Below, piece after piece: positions 9,268 through 18,489 of a DNA stretch of 64,000 bases. The DNA comes from Pseudomonas extremaustralis (lineage in GTDB: Bacteria > Pseudomonadota > Gammaproteobacteria > Pseudomonadales > Pseudomonadaceae): the NCBI RefSeq assembly GCF_900102035.1, contig NZ_LT629689.1, forward strand, positions 3,208,001 through 3,272,000. The letters run 5' to 3'. The position numbers and the translations under genes were made by a program. The first letter of the stretch is position 1; each line of letters begins with the position of its first letter. A model generated the notes under the pieces. The model made no database searches. It was given only the letters and a program-made list of their open reading frames with translations, and had not been told where the DNA came from.

Positions 9268-9682
9268 ATTTAAGACGAACCCGCAGCCGCCGGTGCACAT
9301 CGGCGGCCTGCGAATCCTTCGGTACGCAGATAGAACGCACCCGCCACTCGCCCGGCACCCGGTAGCGCAATACCACGATCAGGGGCAATGCCAGGCTGTC
9401 GGGGCGCAATTGCACGGCATGCCAACCCCGTGCGGCGCTCCACAATTGCCAACCGTCCTCATCGCGGCGCAGGCCACGAATCGACGAACGGTGAGTCAGC
9501 AGGATATGGCGCGGCACGACCCAGACGGCGTGAGCCAGGCATAACAAGATGCCAAGGCTGGAATAAGGTAAATCGAGCGATAACAGCGCACCCAGCGCGA
9601 ACAGCTGGGCAAGAAGATAGGCCGCCAGCAACAGCCGTGAGGCCTGCCAGCGGCATTCGAAGCGATTACTTGGGCTGAACAC
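9236..9682 (-). CDS. ygfX: YgfX-like small membrane protein
   Basis: A 148-residue protein with two adjacent hydrophobic segments near residues 14-35 and 37-58, followed by a basic soluble part ([17 protein letters not shown], then a C-terminal [11 protein letters not shown]). This is the build of YgfX/CptA, encoded next to sdhE in many gammaproteobacteria. YgfX was described as a membrane toxin acting on cytoskeletal proteins, with SdhE once proposed as antitoxin; that role is not settled. It overlaps sdhE by 17 bases and the nadB 3' end by 32 bases. Confidence 0.8.
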   Translation of the reverse strand: MFSPSNRFECRWQASRLLLAAYLLAQLFALGALLSLDLPYSSLGILLCLAHAVWVVPRHILLTHRSSIRGLRRDEDGWQLWSAARGWHAVQLRPDSLALPLIVVLRYRVPGEWRVRSICVPKDSQAADVHRRLRVRLKFSRRRWLAPE

Positions 9683-9920
9683 GGTCCAGGATCATCCGTA
9701 CCATGCGTTGCAGCTCCGGGTCTTCGGACTCGGCGCGCTCCATGAACCAGCCGAACATGTCCTGGTCTTCACACTCCAGCAGCCGCACGTAAACGTTGCG
9801 ATCCACCTCGTTAAGGGTTGAATAAACCTCCCTGACGAATGGCACCAGCAACACATCCAGCTCAAGCATGCCGCGACGGCTGTGCCAGTAAAGACGATTG
9901 AGTTCTACATCTTCGACCAT
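9666..9920 (-). CDS. sdhE: FAD assembly factor SdhE (YgfY/CptB)
   Basis: An 84-residue protein with the family signature [14 protein letters not shown] near the start and [13 protein letters not shown] in the middle. SdhE helps attach FAD covalently to succinate dehydrogenase. The start at 9920 follows GGAGCG on the minus strand; the longer frame upstream is not family-like. It is the first gene of a two-gene unit with ygfX, which it overlaps. The divergent ygfZ gene begins about 140 bases away. Confidence 0.92.
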   Translation of the reverse strand: MVEDVELNRLYWHSRRGMLELDVLLVPFVREVYSTLNEVDRNVYVRLLECEDQDMFGWFMERAESEDPELQRMVRMILDRVQPK

Positions 9921-10060
9921 GGAGCGCTCCTTAAATAGGGTGCAAGTATACAGGCCCCACGGCACGGGAATAGTCGGCTTTGGTCGCCCCATACGGAAAC
10001 TATCCATTTGCCGGGCGCCCCTCTATGATGCACCCATGACCTTTTGACCTGCGATGACCC

Positions 10061-11002
10061 ATGGCTGACTCTGCTTTCTTCTGCTCCCTGTCCCACGAAG
10101 GCGTTCTCGCCGTCCGCGGCTCCGACGCTGCCAAGTTCCTGCAGGGCCAATTGACCTGCAACCTCAATTACCTGAGCGACACGCAAGCCAGCCTCGGCGC
10201 GCGCTGCACGCAAAAGGGGCGCATGCAATCGAGCTTCCGCATCCTGTTGCAGGGCGACGGCGTATTGATGGCCATGGCCACCGAGCTGCTGGAACCGCAA
10301 CTGGCGGACTTGAAGAAATACGCGGTGTTTTCCAAATCCAAACTCACCGATGAAAGTGCCGGCTGGGCGCGCTTCGGTTTGTCGGATGCGGACTCGGTCC
10401 TCGCAGGTCTCGGCCTGGAACTGCCGGCCGAGGCCGATAGCGTGGCGCGTTCCGAGCAATTGATCGCCATTCGTGTGTCCCCCGGTCGCACGGAACTGTG
10501 GGTGCCTGCCGAGGCAGCCGAGGCCATACGCAGCCAATTGGCCGCTCAATTGAAAGAAGCCGATCTGAACGAATGGCTGCTGGGCCAGATCCGCGCCGGT
10601 ATCGGCCAGGTCATGCCGCAGACCCGCGAACTGTTCATCCCGCAGATGCTCAACCTGCAGGCCGTGGGTGGCGTAAGCTTCAAGAAAGGCTGCTACACCG
10701 GCCAGGAGATCGTCGCGCGCATGCAGTACCTGGGCAAACTCAAGCGTCGTTTGTATCGGCTGAGCCTCAGCACGACGCAAATGCCCGAGCCAGGCACCCC
10801 GCTGTTTTCGCCCAGCCATAACAGCTCGATCGGCGAAGTGGTGATCGCGGCAAAAGCTGACCAAACGATTGAACTTTTGGCCGTATTGCAAGCCGAAGCT
10901 GCCGATAGTGGCGATGTGCATCTAGGCACACTGGAAGGCCCCGGTTTGCAGCTGCTCGACCTTCCGTACCAACTCGACCGTGACCGAGAGATCCAGCGCT
11001 AG
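10061..11002 (+). CDS. ygfZ: YgfZ, folate-binding iron-sulfur cluster repair protein
   Basis: A 313-residue protein of the GcvT-like folate-binding family. The diagnostic motif KGCYTGQEIVARMQYLG lies near residues 207-223; its cysteine is needed for function in E. coli. YgfZ helps assemble or repair iron-sulfur enzymes such as MiaB. The N-terminus (FLQGQLTCNLNYL, then CTQKGRMQSSFRIL) and the C-terminal barrel are both present. The gene is divergent from sdhE. Confidence 0.94.
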   Translation: MADSAFFCSLSHEGVLAVRGSDAAKFLQGQLTCNLNYLSDTQASLGARCTQKGRMQSSFRILLQGDGVLMAMATELLEPQLADLKKYAVFSKSKLTDESAGWARFGLSDADSVLAGLGLELPAEADSVARSEQLIAIRVSPGRTELWVPAEAAEAIRSQLAAQLKEADLNEWLLGQIRAGIGQVMPQTRELFIPQMLNLQAVGGVSFKKGCYTGQEIVARMQYLGKLKRRLYRLSLSTTQMPEPGTPLFSPSHNSSIGEVVIAAKADQTIELLAVLQAEAADSGDVHLGTLEGPGLQLLDLPYQLDRDREIQR

Positions 11003-11037
11003 TCGCCGTACTTTGTGCAACACCTTAGAGATCATGA

Positions 11038-11859
11038 ATGAACAAGCTGGCTGAAGAAGTCCAACAGGCTTTGGTGACGGCCATCGACAACGATGAGCTG
11101 GTTTTACCGACATTGCCGGAAGTGGCCCTGAAGATTCGTCAGGCTGCGGAAGACCCGGAAATCAGCATCAGCCATTTGAGCAAAGTGATCGGTCGCGACA
11201 CCGCACTGTCGGCGCGCCTGATCAAAGTGGTGAACAGCCCCCTGTTGCGCGCGACCCAGGAAGTGACGGACCTGCACACCGCCATCACGCGCCTGGGCAC
11301 CAATTACAGCAGCAACCTGGCCATCGGGCTGGTGATGGAACAGATCTTCCACGCCCGCTCCGAAGTGGTCGAACAGAAAATGCGCGATGTCTGGCGCCGC
11401 AGCCTGGAGGTCGCAGGTGTCAGCTACGCCCTGTGCCGCAGTCACAGCCTGCTCAAGCCGGACCAGGCGGCGCTCGGCGGCCTGGTGCATCAGATCGGTG
11501 TGCTGCCGATCCCGACCTACGCCGAAGACCATTACGAGTTGCTCTCTGACCCGGTCAGCCTCAACCACATGATCGAGAGCATCCACCCGATGCTGGGCGA
11601 TAAACTGCTGCATGGCTGGGACTTCCCGGAGATGCTGGTCAACCTGCCGGGCCAATACCTGAACCTTGAACGCGACTCCGCCAGTCTCGATTACATCGAT
11701 CTGGTACAGATCGCCGTGCTGTATTGCCACCGTGGCACCGATCATCCGCTGGCGGACGTGCAGCTATCCAATGTGCCAGCGATGAAAAAGCTGCGGGTCG
11801 ATCCCTACAGCGACAGTTTGCGTGCAGAGCTGGATGAAGCACGCTCGATGTTCTACTGA
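11038..11859 (+). CDS. HDOD domain signalling protein
   Basis: A 273-residue soluble protein made up of one HDOD domain. It has LPTLPEVALKIRQAAEDPE near residues 22-40 and the segment VIGRDTALSARLIKVVNSPL. HDOD proteins resemble HD phosphohydrolases but lack the catalytic metal ligands, and are linked to signalling and motility. It lies 35 bases after ygfZ, and its stop abuts the tctE stop on the other strand with no gap. The specific partner is not predictable. Confidence 0.88.
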   Translation: MNKLAEEVQQALVTAIDNDELVLPTLPEVALKIRQAAEDPEISISHLSKVIGRDTALSARLIKVVNSPLLRATQEVTDLHTAITRLGTNYSSNLAIGLVMEQIFHARSEVVEQKMRDVWRRSLEVAGVSYALCRSHSLLKPDQAALGGLVHQIGVLPIPTYAEDHYELLSDPVSLNHMIESIHPMLGDKLLHGWDFPEMLVNLPGQYLNLERDSASLDYIDLVQIAVLYCHRGTDHPLADVQLSNVPAMKKLRVDPYSDSLRAELDEARSMFY

Positions 11860-13245
11860 TCAACCGGCGATAAAACTCACCCGCACCTTCAAGCCCGCGT
11901 GCTCGCCATCGTGCAGACTGATCTGCGCCAGGTGCGCCCGGCAGATTTCACCGACGATCGCCAGCCCGAGGCCTGAGCCCACGCCCTGCTGGCTGCGTCG
12001 GTAGAAGCGCTCGAATACCCGGTCGCGCTCATCCAGTGGGATGCCTGGCCCGTCATCTTCCACTTCCAGCACCGCCGGCGTCGTCACCCGCAAGATCACA
12101 TTGCCACCTGACGGCGTGTGCGCCAGGGCGTTGTCCACCAGATTGCTCAGCAGTTCGTTCAGCAATGTCGGTTCGCCGCGCAGCCACACCGGCTGATCGG
12201 CTTCCAACGCCAGCGCCACGCCACGAGCATGGGCCAAGGGCGCCATGGCCATTCCCAACTCACGGGCCAATTGGCTGAGGTCGAGGCGTTGCGCGCCGCC
12301 TTCGGCAATCGCGCGAGCGCCGTTTTCGATACGGGCCAGGGACAGCAATTGATTGGCCAGATGGGTCAGGCGGTCGGTGCCCTGGGCCGCGGCTTCCAGG
12401 GTGCTGCGCCAGGTGGCCGGGTCTTCGGCGCGCAAGCCCAGTTCCAGGCGCGCCTTGAGCGCCGCCAGCGGAGTACGCAGTTCGTGAGCCGCATCGGCAA
12501 TAAACTGCGCCTGACGCTCGAACTGGCCGCGCAGGCGTTCGGTGAAGTGGTTGAGGGCACGCACCAGCGGGCCGAGTTCATGCTGCACTTGCACCAACGG
12601 CAAGGGCCGCAAATCGTCGGGTTGGCGCTCTTCCACCGCCGTGCGCAGGCGCTCCAGTGGACGCAGCGCCGCGCTGACGGCAAACCACACCAGCAGCAAC
12701 GCGCCGATGGCGAGCAAACCCAGGCGCAGCAAGGTGTCGGCGGCCAGGCTGCGGGCCATGCTGACGCGAGCTTCATCGGTTTCGGCCACGCGGATTTCCG
12801 CCATGCCGTTCATGTTCGGTTCGGAGACCGCCTTGAGCAGGCTCACCACCCGCACCGGCTGGCCCAGGTACGTGGCGTCATAGAAACGCGCAAGCGCCGG
12901 GTAATCATCGGTGCGCGGCGTGCCGGGCGGCGGGCCGGGGAGGTTTTCGTAACCGGAGATCAGCTTCTGATTGATGTCGTTGACCTGGTAATAAATCCGA
13001 CCGGCGCTGTCGTAGGCAAAGGTGTCCAGGGCCACGTAAGGCACATTGGCGCTCAGGGTGCCGTCCACTTGGGTCAGGCCGGCGGCGATGGTGCGCGCCG
13101 AGGCCAGCAGGGTGCGGTCATAGGCGGTGTCGGCCGCTTCGCGACCGTTCCAGTACGCACTCATGCCACTGGCCAGCATCAACAACACCAGCAACAACGC
13201 CAGGTTCCATAGCAGGCGCCAGCGCAGGCTGCTGGGCTTATGCAT
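11860..13245 (-). CDS. tctE: Sensor histidine kinase TctE
   Basis: A 461-residue sensor kinase. There is a membrane span near residues 12-33, then a periplasmic domain of about 130 residues, a second span near 170-192, a HAMP linker, and a HisKA domain with the phosphorylated His in DAAHELRTPLAALKAR. The ATPase has N box LLSNLVDNALAHTP, DDGPGIP and GSGLGLAIV. The ATG at 13245 overlaps the end of the response regulator by 8 bases, implying translational coupling. Placement beside opdH and tctCBA points to TctE, which senses tricarboxylates such as citrate. Confidence 0.9.
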   Translation of the reverse strand: MHKPSSLRWRLLWNLALLLVLLMLASGMSAYWNGREAADTAYDRTLLASARTIAAGLTQVDGTLSANVPYVALDTFAYDSAGRIYYQVNDINQKLISGYENLPGPPPGTPRTDDYPALARFYDATYLGQPVRVVSLLKAVSEPNMNGMAEIRVAETDEARVSMARSLAADTLLRLGLLAIGALLLVWFAVSAALRPLERLRTAVEERQPDDLRPLPLVQVQHELGPLVRALNHFTERLRGQFERQAQFIADAAHELRTPLAALKARLELGLRAEDPATWRSTLEAAAQGTDRLTHLANQLLSLARIENGARAIAEGGAQRLDLSQLARELGMAMAPLAHARGVALALEADQPVWLRGEPTLLNELLSNLVDNALAHTPSGGNVILRVTTPAVLEVEDDGPGIPLDERDRVFERFYRRSQQGVGSGLGLAIVGEICRAHLAQISLHDGEHAGLKVRVSFIAG

Positions 13246-13909
13246 CGCGGGCTTCCAGCAGATAGCCCAGGCCACGGAACGTCACGATGGCGATGGGTTG
13301 GCCGTCGAGTTTCTTGCGCAGGCGATGTATGTAGATTTCGATCGCATCCGGGCTGGCTTCTTCGTCGAGACCGAACACCTGGGAGGCCAACTGCTCCTTG
13401 CTCATCACCCGCCCCGGACGTGCGATCAGCGCTTCAAGCACCGCCTGCTCGCGGGACGTGAGGGTCATCAACTCGCCACTGACCGTGAAGCGACGGGTGT
13501 CCAGGTCGTAGACCAGCACACCACAGGCCTGCTGGCGCTCGCCCCCCAATACGCTGCGCCGCAGCAGGGCCTTGACCCGCGCCTCCAGTTCCGTCAGTTC
13601 AAAGGGCTTGGCCAGGTAGTCGTCGGCACCGAGGTTCAGGCCATGCACCCGGTCTTTCACGTCACTGCGCGCGGTCAGCATCAGCACCGGCAGATTTTTC
13701 CCACGCGAGCGCAAACGTGCGAGCACCTCGAAACCGTCCATGCGCGGCAGCCCCACATCGAGGATCGCGGCCGCGTATTCCTCGCTGCTCAAGGCCAGGT
13801 CCGCCGCCACGCCGTCGTGCAACACGTCGACGGTCAACCCCGTGCTCTTGAGCGCCTGAGCGACACTTTCGGCCAGTTGCAGATGGTCTTCGACCAGGAG
13901 GACACGCAT
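13238..13909 (-). CDS. tctD: Response regulator TctD
   Basis: A 223-residue OmpR-type regulator. The receiver domain has the acidic pair in LLVEDHLQLAES, the phosphorylated Asp in ILDVGLPRMDGFEVL, the Thr in LMLTARSD and the Lys in DDYLAKPF. The winged-helix domain includes EQAVLEALIARPGRVMSKEQL and the recognition helix DAIEIYIHRLRKKLDG. It is transcribed away from the porin gene, with which it shares a 235-base region. TctD is known to control tricarboxylate uptake genes; the operator was not identified. Confidence 0.92.
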   Translation of the reverse strand: MRVLLVEDHLQLAESVAQALKSTGLTVDVLHDGVAADLALSSEEYAAAILDVGLPRMDGFEVLARLRSRGKNLPVLMLTARSDVKDRVHGLNLGADDYLAKPFELTELEARVKALLRRSVLGGERQQACGVLVYDLDTRRFTVSGELMTLTSREQAVLEALIARPGRVMSKEQLASQVFGLDEEASPDAIEIYIHRLRKKLDGQPIAIVTFRGLGYLLEARDA

Positions 13910-14122
13910 GGATTTCTACCTCGTTCGGGGGTGGTCGATGCCACGCTTTGCCGGGCAGTTTACAGCCGCGGCCTGGCCTGTGAAGCCCGAAAACATTGAA
14001 AGGCGACTGAAAGGTTAGTGAAAGCTTCGCCCTTTAGCATCCGGCAACGGTGGCTGATACCCACCCAGCTACCTGACCCGTAGCGACCGAAAAACGCCTC
14101 GAAGCGTTTTCGTCAAAATAAG

Positions 14123-14130
14123 AACAATAA
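14123..14130 (+). promoter_or_regulatory. Crc/Hfq-type A-rich motif ahead of the porin gene
   Basis: AACAATAA fits the AANAANAA motif bound by Hfq with Crc. It lies directly before the CGGAG ribosome-binding site of the porin gene, within the A-rich run AAAATAAGAACAATAA, so it could block translation when preferred carbon sources are present. Confidence 0.62.
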
Positions 14131-14144
14131 CGGAGTGCACAACG

Positions 14145-15437
14145 ATGCTGTCGACACAGCCCCAGGCTTGCATGCCTGTACGTTTTTCCCGCCTGACCCA
14201 CACCGCCCTCGCCAGCGCCGCAGCCCTTGCCGGTTTTTCGCCGCTTGGCCAGGCTGCCTTCTTCGAAGACAGCAGCGCGACCCTGGAAACCCGCAACATG
14301 TACTTCAACCGCGACTTTCGCGACGGCACCAGCGCCCAGCAATCCAAGCGCGACGAATGGGCCCAGGGCTTCATGCTCAACCTGCAATCGGGCTACACCG
14401 ACGGTACCGTCGGCTTTGGCGTGGATGCATTGGGCATGCTCGGGGTCAAGCTCGACTCCAGCCCCGACCGTACCGGTACCGGCCTGCTGCCGACCCACGA
14501 CGATGGTCGCGCCGCCAACGAGTATTCCAAGCTGGGCCTGACCGGCAAGGTGAAGATCTCCGCCACCGAACTGAAAATCGGCGCGCTGATCCCCGAGTTG
14601 CCGATCCTCAAGCCCAACGACGGCCGCATCCTGCCGCAAACCTTCAACGGCGGCCTGGTCACCTCGAAAGAATTCAAGAACCTGGTGTTCACCGGCGGCC
14701 GCCTGGATAAAGCCAAAGACCGCGACGACACCAACTACGAGGACATCGCCCTCAACAACAAGAACAGCCGCTTCGTCAGTGGTGCCACCGGCAAGCATTT
14801 CAACTTCGGCGGCGTGGACTACAAATTCGCCGACAAGATCACCGGCAGCTACCACTTCGCCGAGCTCGACGACGTGTACCGCCAGCACTTCCTCGGCCTG
14901 GTGGCCGCGCGTCCGATGGGCCCCGGCACCTTCGCCACCGACCTGCGCCTGGCGATCAGCGATGACACCGGCGCGGCCCGTGGCGGCAAGATCGACAACA
15001 CCTCCCTCAACGGCCTCTTCAGCTATGCCCTCAACGGCCATAAGCTCAGCGCCAGCTACCAGCATATGTCCGGCGACAGTGCGTTTCCGTATGTGGATGG
15101 CAGCGACCCGTACCTGGTCAACTTCGTGCAGATCAACGACTTTGCCGGCGCCGAAGAGCGCTCCTGGCAAGCGCGCTACGACTACGACTTCGCCAAGCTG
15201 GGCATTCCCGGCCTGACGTTCATGAGCCGTTACCTCTCGGGTGACAACATCAAGCTCAAGAACGGCGAAACCGGCAAGGAGTGGGAACGCAACAGCGAGA
15301 TCAAGTATGTGGTGCAAAGCGGCACGTTCAAGGATGTGGCGGTGCGCCTGCGCAACGCGACGTATCGCTCCAACTATTCAGCCCGTGACGCGGATGAAAT
15401 GCGCCTGCTGGTCAGTTACAGCGTCGCGCTTTGGTAA
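14145..15437 (+). CDS. opdH: OprD-family porin, likely tricarboxylate-specific OpdH
   Basis: A 430-residue outer membrane channel of the OprD family. A signal peptide ends near GQAAFFED, followed by the family start DSSATLETRNMYFNRDFRD and amphipathic beta strands through to the C-terminal SYSVALW, which ends in an aromatic residue as outer membrane barrels do. The ATG at 14145 follows CGGAG. It lies between tctD (divergent) and tctCBA (33 bases downstream), the same setting as the cis-aconitate/tricarboxylate porin OpdH. The substrate call therefore rests on context. Confidence 0.85.
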   Translation: MLSTQPQACMPVRFSRLTHTALASAAALAGFSPLGQAAFFEDSSATLETRNMYFNRDFRDGTSAQQSKRDEWAQGFMLNLQSGYTDGTVGFGVDALGMLGVKLDSSPDRTGTGLLPTHDDGRAANEYSKLGLTGKVKISATELKIGALIPELPILKPNDGRILPQTFNGGLVTSKEFKNLVFTGGRLDKAKDRDDTNYEDIALNNKNSRFVSGATGKHFNFGGVDYKFADKITGSYHFAELDDVYRQHFLGLVAARPMGPGTFATDLRLAISDDTGAARGGKIDNTSLNGLFSYALNGHKLSASYQHMSGDSAFPYVDGSDPYLVNFVQINDFAGAEERSWQARYDYDFAKLGIPGLTFMSRYLSGDNIKLKNGETGKEWERNSEIKYVVQSGTFKDVAVRLRNATYRSNYSARDADEMRLLVSYSVALW

Positions 15438-15448
15438 TAGCCACTCAT

Positions 15449-15456
15449 AACAATAA
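15449..15456 (+). promoter_or_regulatory. Crc/Hfq-type A-rich motif ahead of tctC
   Basis: AACAATAA occurs again in the 33-base gap before tctC, immediately upstream of the CGGAG ribosome-binding site. The same motif at the same relative position in two neighbouring genes supports catabolite repression of the uptake system. Confidence 0.62.
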
Positions 15457-15470
15457 AGACGGAGATAACC

Positions 15471-16454
15471 ATGACCCTTTCACTGCGTAAATTCGCCCTC
15501 GCCGCCGGCTGCATGGTGTTTGCCGGCCACCTGCTGGCCGCCGACGAGCCCAAGCGCCCGGAATGCATCGCCCCGGCCTCCCCCGGCGGTGGTTTTGACC
15601 TGACCTGCAAACTGGCGCAAAGCGCGCTGGTCAACGAGAAACTGCTGAGCAAACCGATGCGCGTCACCTACATGCCCGGCGGCGTGGGCGCGGTGGCCTA
15701 CAACGCGGTGGTCGCCCAGCGCCCGGCGGACGGCGGCACCCTGGTGGCCTGGTCCAGCGGTTCGCTGCTGAACCTGGCCCAGGGCAAGTTCGGGCGTTTC
15801 GATGAAAGCGCCGTGCGCTGGCTGGCGGCGGTCGGCACCAGCTACGGGGCCATCGCGGTGAAAGCCGATTCGCCCTACAAGACCCTCGACGATCTCGTCA
15901 AAGCCCTGAAGAAAGATCCGGGCAGCGTCGTGATCGGTTCCGGCGGCACCGTCGGCAGCCAGGATTGGATGCAAACCGCGCTGATCGCCAAGGCCGCCGG
16001 GATCAACCCGCGCGAGCTGCGTTATGTTGCCCTCGAAGGCGGCGGCGAAATCGCCACCGCCCTGCTCGGCGGGCATATCCAGGTGGGCAGCACCGACATC
16101 TCCGACTCCATGCCGCACATCCTCAGCGGTGACATGCGCCTGTTGGCGGTGTTCTCCGAAGCGCGTCTGGATGAGCCGGAAATGAAGGACATCCCGACCG
16201 CCAAAGAGCAAGGCTACGACATCGTCTGGCCGGTGGTACGTGGCTTCTACCTCGGGCCAAAAGTCAGCGATGCCGACTACGCCTGGTGGAAAGACACCTT
16301 CGACAAACTGCTGGCCTCCGAAGACTTCGCCAAGCTGCGTGACCAGCGCGAGCTGTTCCCGTTCGCCATGACCGGTCCGGAACTGGACACCTATGTGAAA
16401 AAACAGGTGGCGGACTACAAAGTGCTGGCCAAAGAGTTCGGCCTGATCCAGTAA
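15471..16454 (+). CDS. tctC: TctC, periplasmic tricarboxylate-binding protein
   Basis: A 327-residue Bug/TctC-type binding protein with a signal peptide ending near GHLLAADE. The family segment PASPGGGFDLTCKLAQ (about residues 31-46) contacts the carboxylated ligand, and GSGGTVGSQDWMQTAL is the second binding region. It delivers citrate-like substrates to the TctA/TctB membrane pair encoded downstream. The ATG at 15471 follows CGGAGATAACC. It belongs to the opdH-tctC-tctB-tctA-abrB unit. Confidence 0.93.
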   Translation: MTLSLRKFALAAGCMVFAGHLLAADEPKRPECIAPASPGGGFDLTCKLAQSALVNEKLLSKPMRVTYMPGGVGAVAYNAVVAQRPADGGTLVAWSSGSLLNLAQGKFGRFDESAVRWLAAVGTSYGAIAVKADSPYKTLDDLVKALKKDPGSVVIGSGGTVGSQDWMQTALIAKAAGINPRELRYVALEGGGEIATALLGGHIQVGSTDISDSMPHILSGDMRLLAVFSEARLDEPEMKDIPTAKEQGYDIVWPVVRGFYLGPKVSDADYAWWKDTFDKLLASEDFAKLRDQRELFPFAMTGPELDTYVKKQVADYKVLAKEFGLIQ

Positions 16455-16514
16455 TCGCCCTTCTGTCGCGCGGCCACGTCCTTTTAAATCAGGGGCGTGG
16501 CCCAGGAGTTCCAC

Positions 16515-16973
16515 ATGCTCTCACAACGCATATTCGCCGCCGTGCTGTTGCTCGCCTGCGCAGCCCTGGCCTTGATGGCCTGGCCATACCAGGCGTCGTT
16601 TTCCTACGAACCCGTGGGGCCGCGCGCCTACCCGCTGCTGATGCTCGGGCTGATGAGCCTGGCGCTGGTCTACATGCTGTTCCGCCCGCAGCCGACCCGG
16701 CACACCGAAGAAGAACCCGCGCTGGACCGCGCCACCCTGGTCAAGATCGGCATCTGCGTAACGCTGTTGATCGTGTTCGCCGCGACCTTTGAATCGCTGG
16801 GTTTCATCCTCAGCAGCATGCTGATCGGCATCCCCATGGCGCGCCTGTATGGCGGTCGCTGGTTGCCCAGTGTGGTGATCGTCAGCCTGATGGCCATCGG
16901 TCTTTATCTGCTGTTCGATAAAGCCATGGATGTTCCGCTGCCCCTCGGCCTGCTCGACGTTCTGGAGAACTGA
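16515..16973 (+). CDS. tctB: TctB, small membrane subunit of the tripartite tricarboxylate transporter
   Basis: A 152-residue inner membrane protein with four hydrophobic segments near residues 5-24, 38-58, 80-105 and 115-140. That size and topology fit TctB, and the gene lies between tctC and tctA as usual. The ATG at 16515 follows AGGAG. Sequence conservation in this subunit is low, so the call rests largely on topology and position. Confidence 0.9.
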   Translation: MLSQRIFAAVLLLACAALALMAWPYQASFSYEPVGPRAYPLLMLGLMSLALVYMLFRPQPTRHTEEEPALDRATLVKIGICVTLLIVFAATFESLGFILSSMLIGIPMARLYGGRWLPSVVIVSLMAIGLYLLFDKAMDVPLPLGLLDVLEN

Positions 16974-16974
16974 T

Positions 16975-18489
16975 ATGGATACTTTCGGCTATTTGGGCCA
17001 GGGCTTCGGCGTTGCACTGTCCCCCTACAACCTGGTGACCGCGTTGTGCGGCACCCTGATCGGCACGGTGGTCGGCCTGTTGCCGGGCCTGGGTCCGATC
17101 AACGGCGTGGCCTTGTTGATCCCCATCGCGTTCGCCCTCGGCCTGCCGCCGGAGTCGGCGCTGATCCTGCTGGCCGCCGTATACCTGGGTTGCGAATACG
17201 GTGGGCGCATCAGCTCGATCCTGCTCAACATTCCGGGCGAAGCGTCCACCGTGATGACCACCCTCGACGGCTACCCGATGGCCCGCAAAGGCCTGGCCGG
17301 CGTGGCCTTGTCGCTGTCGGCGTGGAGTTCGTTCATCGGTGCGTTTATCGCCACCTGCGGCATGGTGCTGTTTGCGCCGCTGCTGGCCAAATGGGCGATT
17401 GCCTTCGGACCGGCGGAGTATTTCGTCCTGATGGTGTTCGCGATTGTCTGCCTCGGCGGCATGGCCGGCGACAAACCGCTGAAGACCTTTGTCGCGGCGC
17501 TGATCGGTCTGTTCCTCTCGGCGGTGGGCATCGACGCCAACAGCGGCGTTTATCGCTTTACCGGCGATAACATCCACCTCACCGATGGCATCCAGTTCGT
17601 GGTACTGGTGTTGGGCCTGTTCTCCATCAGCGAGATCCTGTTGCTGCTGGAAAAAACCCACCGTGGCCAGGAAGCGGTCAAAGCCACCGGACGAATGATG
17701 TTCAACCTGAAGGAAGCGTCTTCGGTGTTTGTCGTGAACATCCGTTGCGGGCTGTTGGGTTTCATCATGGGCGTATTGCCCGGTGCCGGCGCGACCCTGG
17801 CTTCGGCCGTGGCCTACATGACAGAGAAACGCCTGGCCGGGGCCAGCGGTAAATTCGGACAAGGCGACATGCGCGGTCTGGCGGCACCGGAAACCGCCAT
17901 CGGCGCGTCAGCCTGCGGTGCCCTGGTGCCGATGCTGACCCTGGGCGTGCCGGGTTCGGGCACCACGGCGGTGATGATCGGCGCCCTGTCGCTGTACAAC
18001 ATCACGCCAGGCCCGCTGTTGTTCCAACAGCAACCGGACCTCGTCTGGGGCCTGATCGCCTCGTTGTTCATCGCCAACATCATGCTGGTGATCCTCAACA
18101 TCCCGATGATCCGCATCTTCACGCGCATCCTCGCCGTGCCGAACTGGGCGCTGGTGCCGGTGATCGCGATCATCACTGCGATCGGGGTGTACGCGGTGCA
18201 CGCCACCACCTTCGACCTGTTCCTGATGGTGGGTATCGGCATCTTCGGCTACATCCTGCGCAAACTGGACTTCCCGCTGTCTCCGGTGCTGCTGGGCTTC
18301 ATCCTCGGTGGCCTGATGGAGCAGAACCTGCGCCGTGCGCTGTCGATTTCCAACGGTGCGCTGGAGATCCTGTGGTCGAGCCCGATCACCTTTGGCGTCT
18401 GGGTGCTGACGGCGATCATGCTGTTTGTACCGCTGCTGCGTATCTGGCGCAAACGCGCTCAACAGCGTCGTGCCGTGGCCGATGTCTGA
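16975..18489 (+). CDS. tctA: TctA, large membrane subunit of the tripartite tricarboxylate transporter
   Basis: A 504-residue polytopic permease. The first conserved motif, GTVVGLLPGLGPINGVALL, lies near residues 28-46, and a related repeat reads GFIMGVLPGAGATLASAV near residues 264-281; these two motifs mark TctA proteins. It uses the ion gradient to import the ligand brought by TctC. The ATG at 16975 is one base after the tctB stop, and the gene overlaps the next by 8 bases, so the unit is tightly coupled. Confidence 0.95.
   Translation: MDTFGYLGQGFGVALSPYNLVTALCGTLIGTVVGLLPGLGPINGVALLIPIAFALGLPPESALILLAAVYLGCEYGGRISSILLNIPGEASTVMTTLDGYPMARKGLAGVALSLSAWSSFIGAFIATCGMVLFAPLLAKWAIAFGPAEYFVLMVFAIVCLGGMAGDKPLKTFVAALIGLFLSAVGIDANSGVYRFTGDNIHLTDGIQFVVLVLGLFSISEILLLLEKTHRGQEAVKATGRMMFNLKEASSVFVVNIRCGLLGFIMGVLPGAGATLASAVAYMTEKRLAGASGKFGQGDMRGLAAPETAIGASACGALVPMLTLGVPGSGTTAVMIGALSLYNITPGPLLFQQQPDLVWGLIASLFIANIMLVILNIPMIRIFTRILAVPNWALVPVIAIITAIGVYAVHATTFDLFLMVGIGIFGYILRKLDFPLSPVLLGFILGGLMEQNLRRALSISNGALEILWSSPITFGVWVLTAIMLFVPLLRIWRKRAQQRRAVADV

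Noticed and set aside
8119..9300. 393-codon minus-strand frame opposite nadB
   Set aside because: No recognisable domain and low-complexity composition; nadB is clear on the other strand.
14034..15317. 427-codon minus-strand frame opposite the porin gene
   Set aside because: Long open antisense frames are common opposite GC-rich genes; the plus strand has a clear signal peptide, family sequence and ribosome-binding site.
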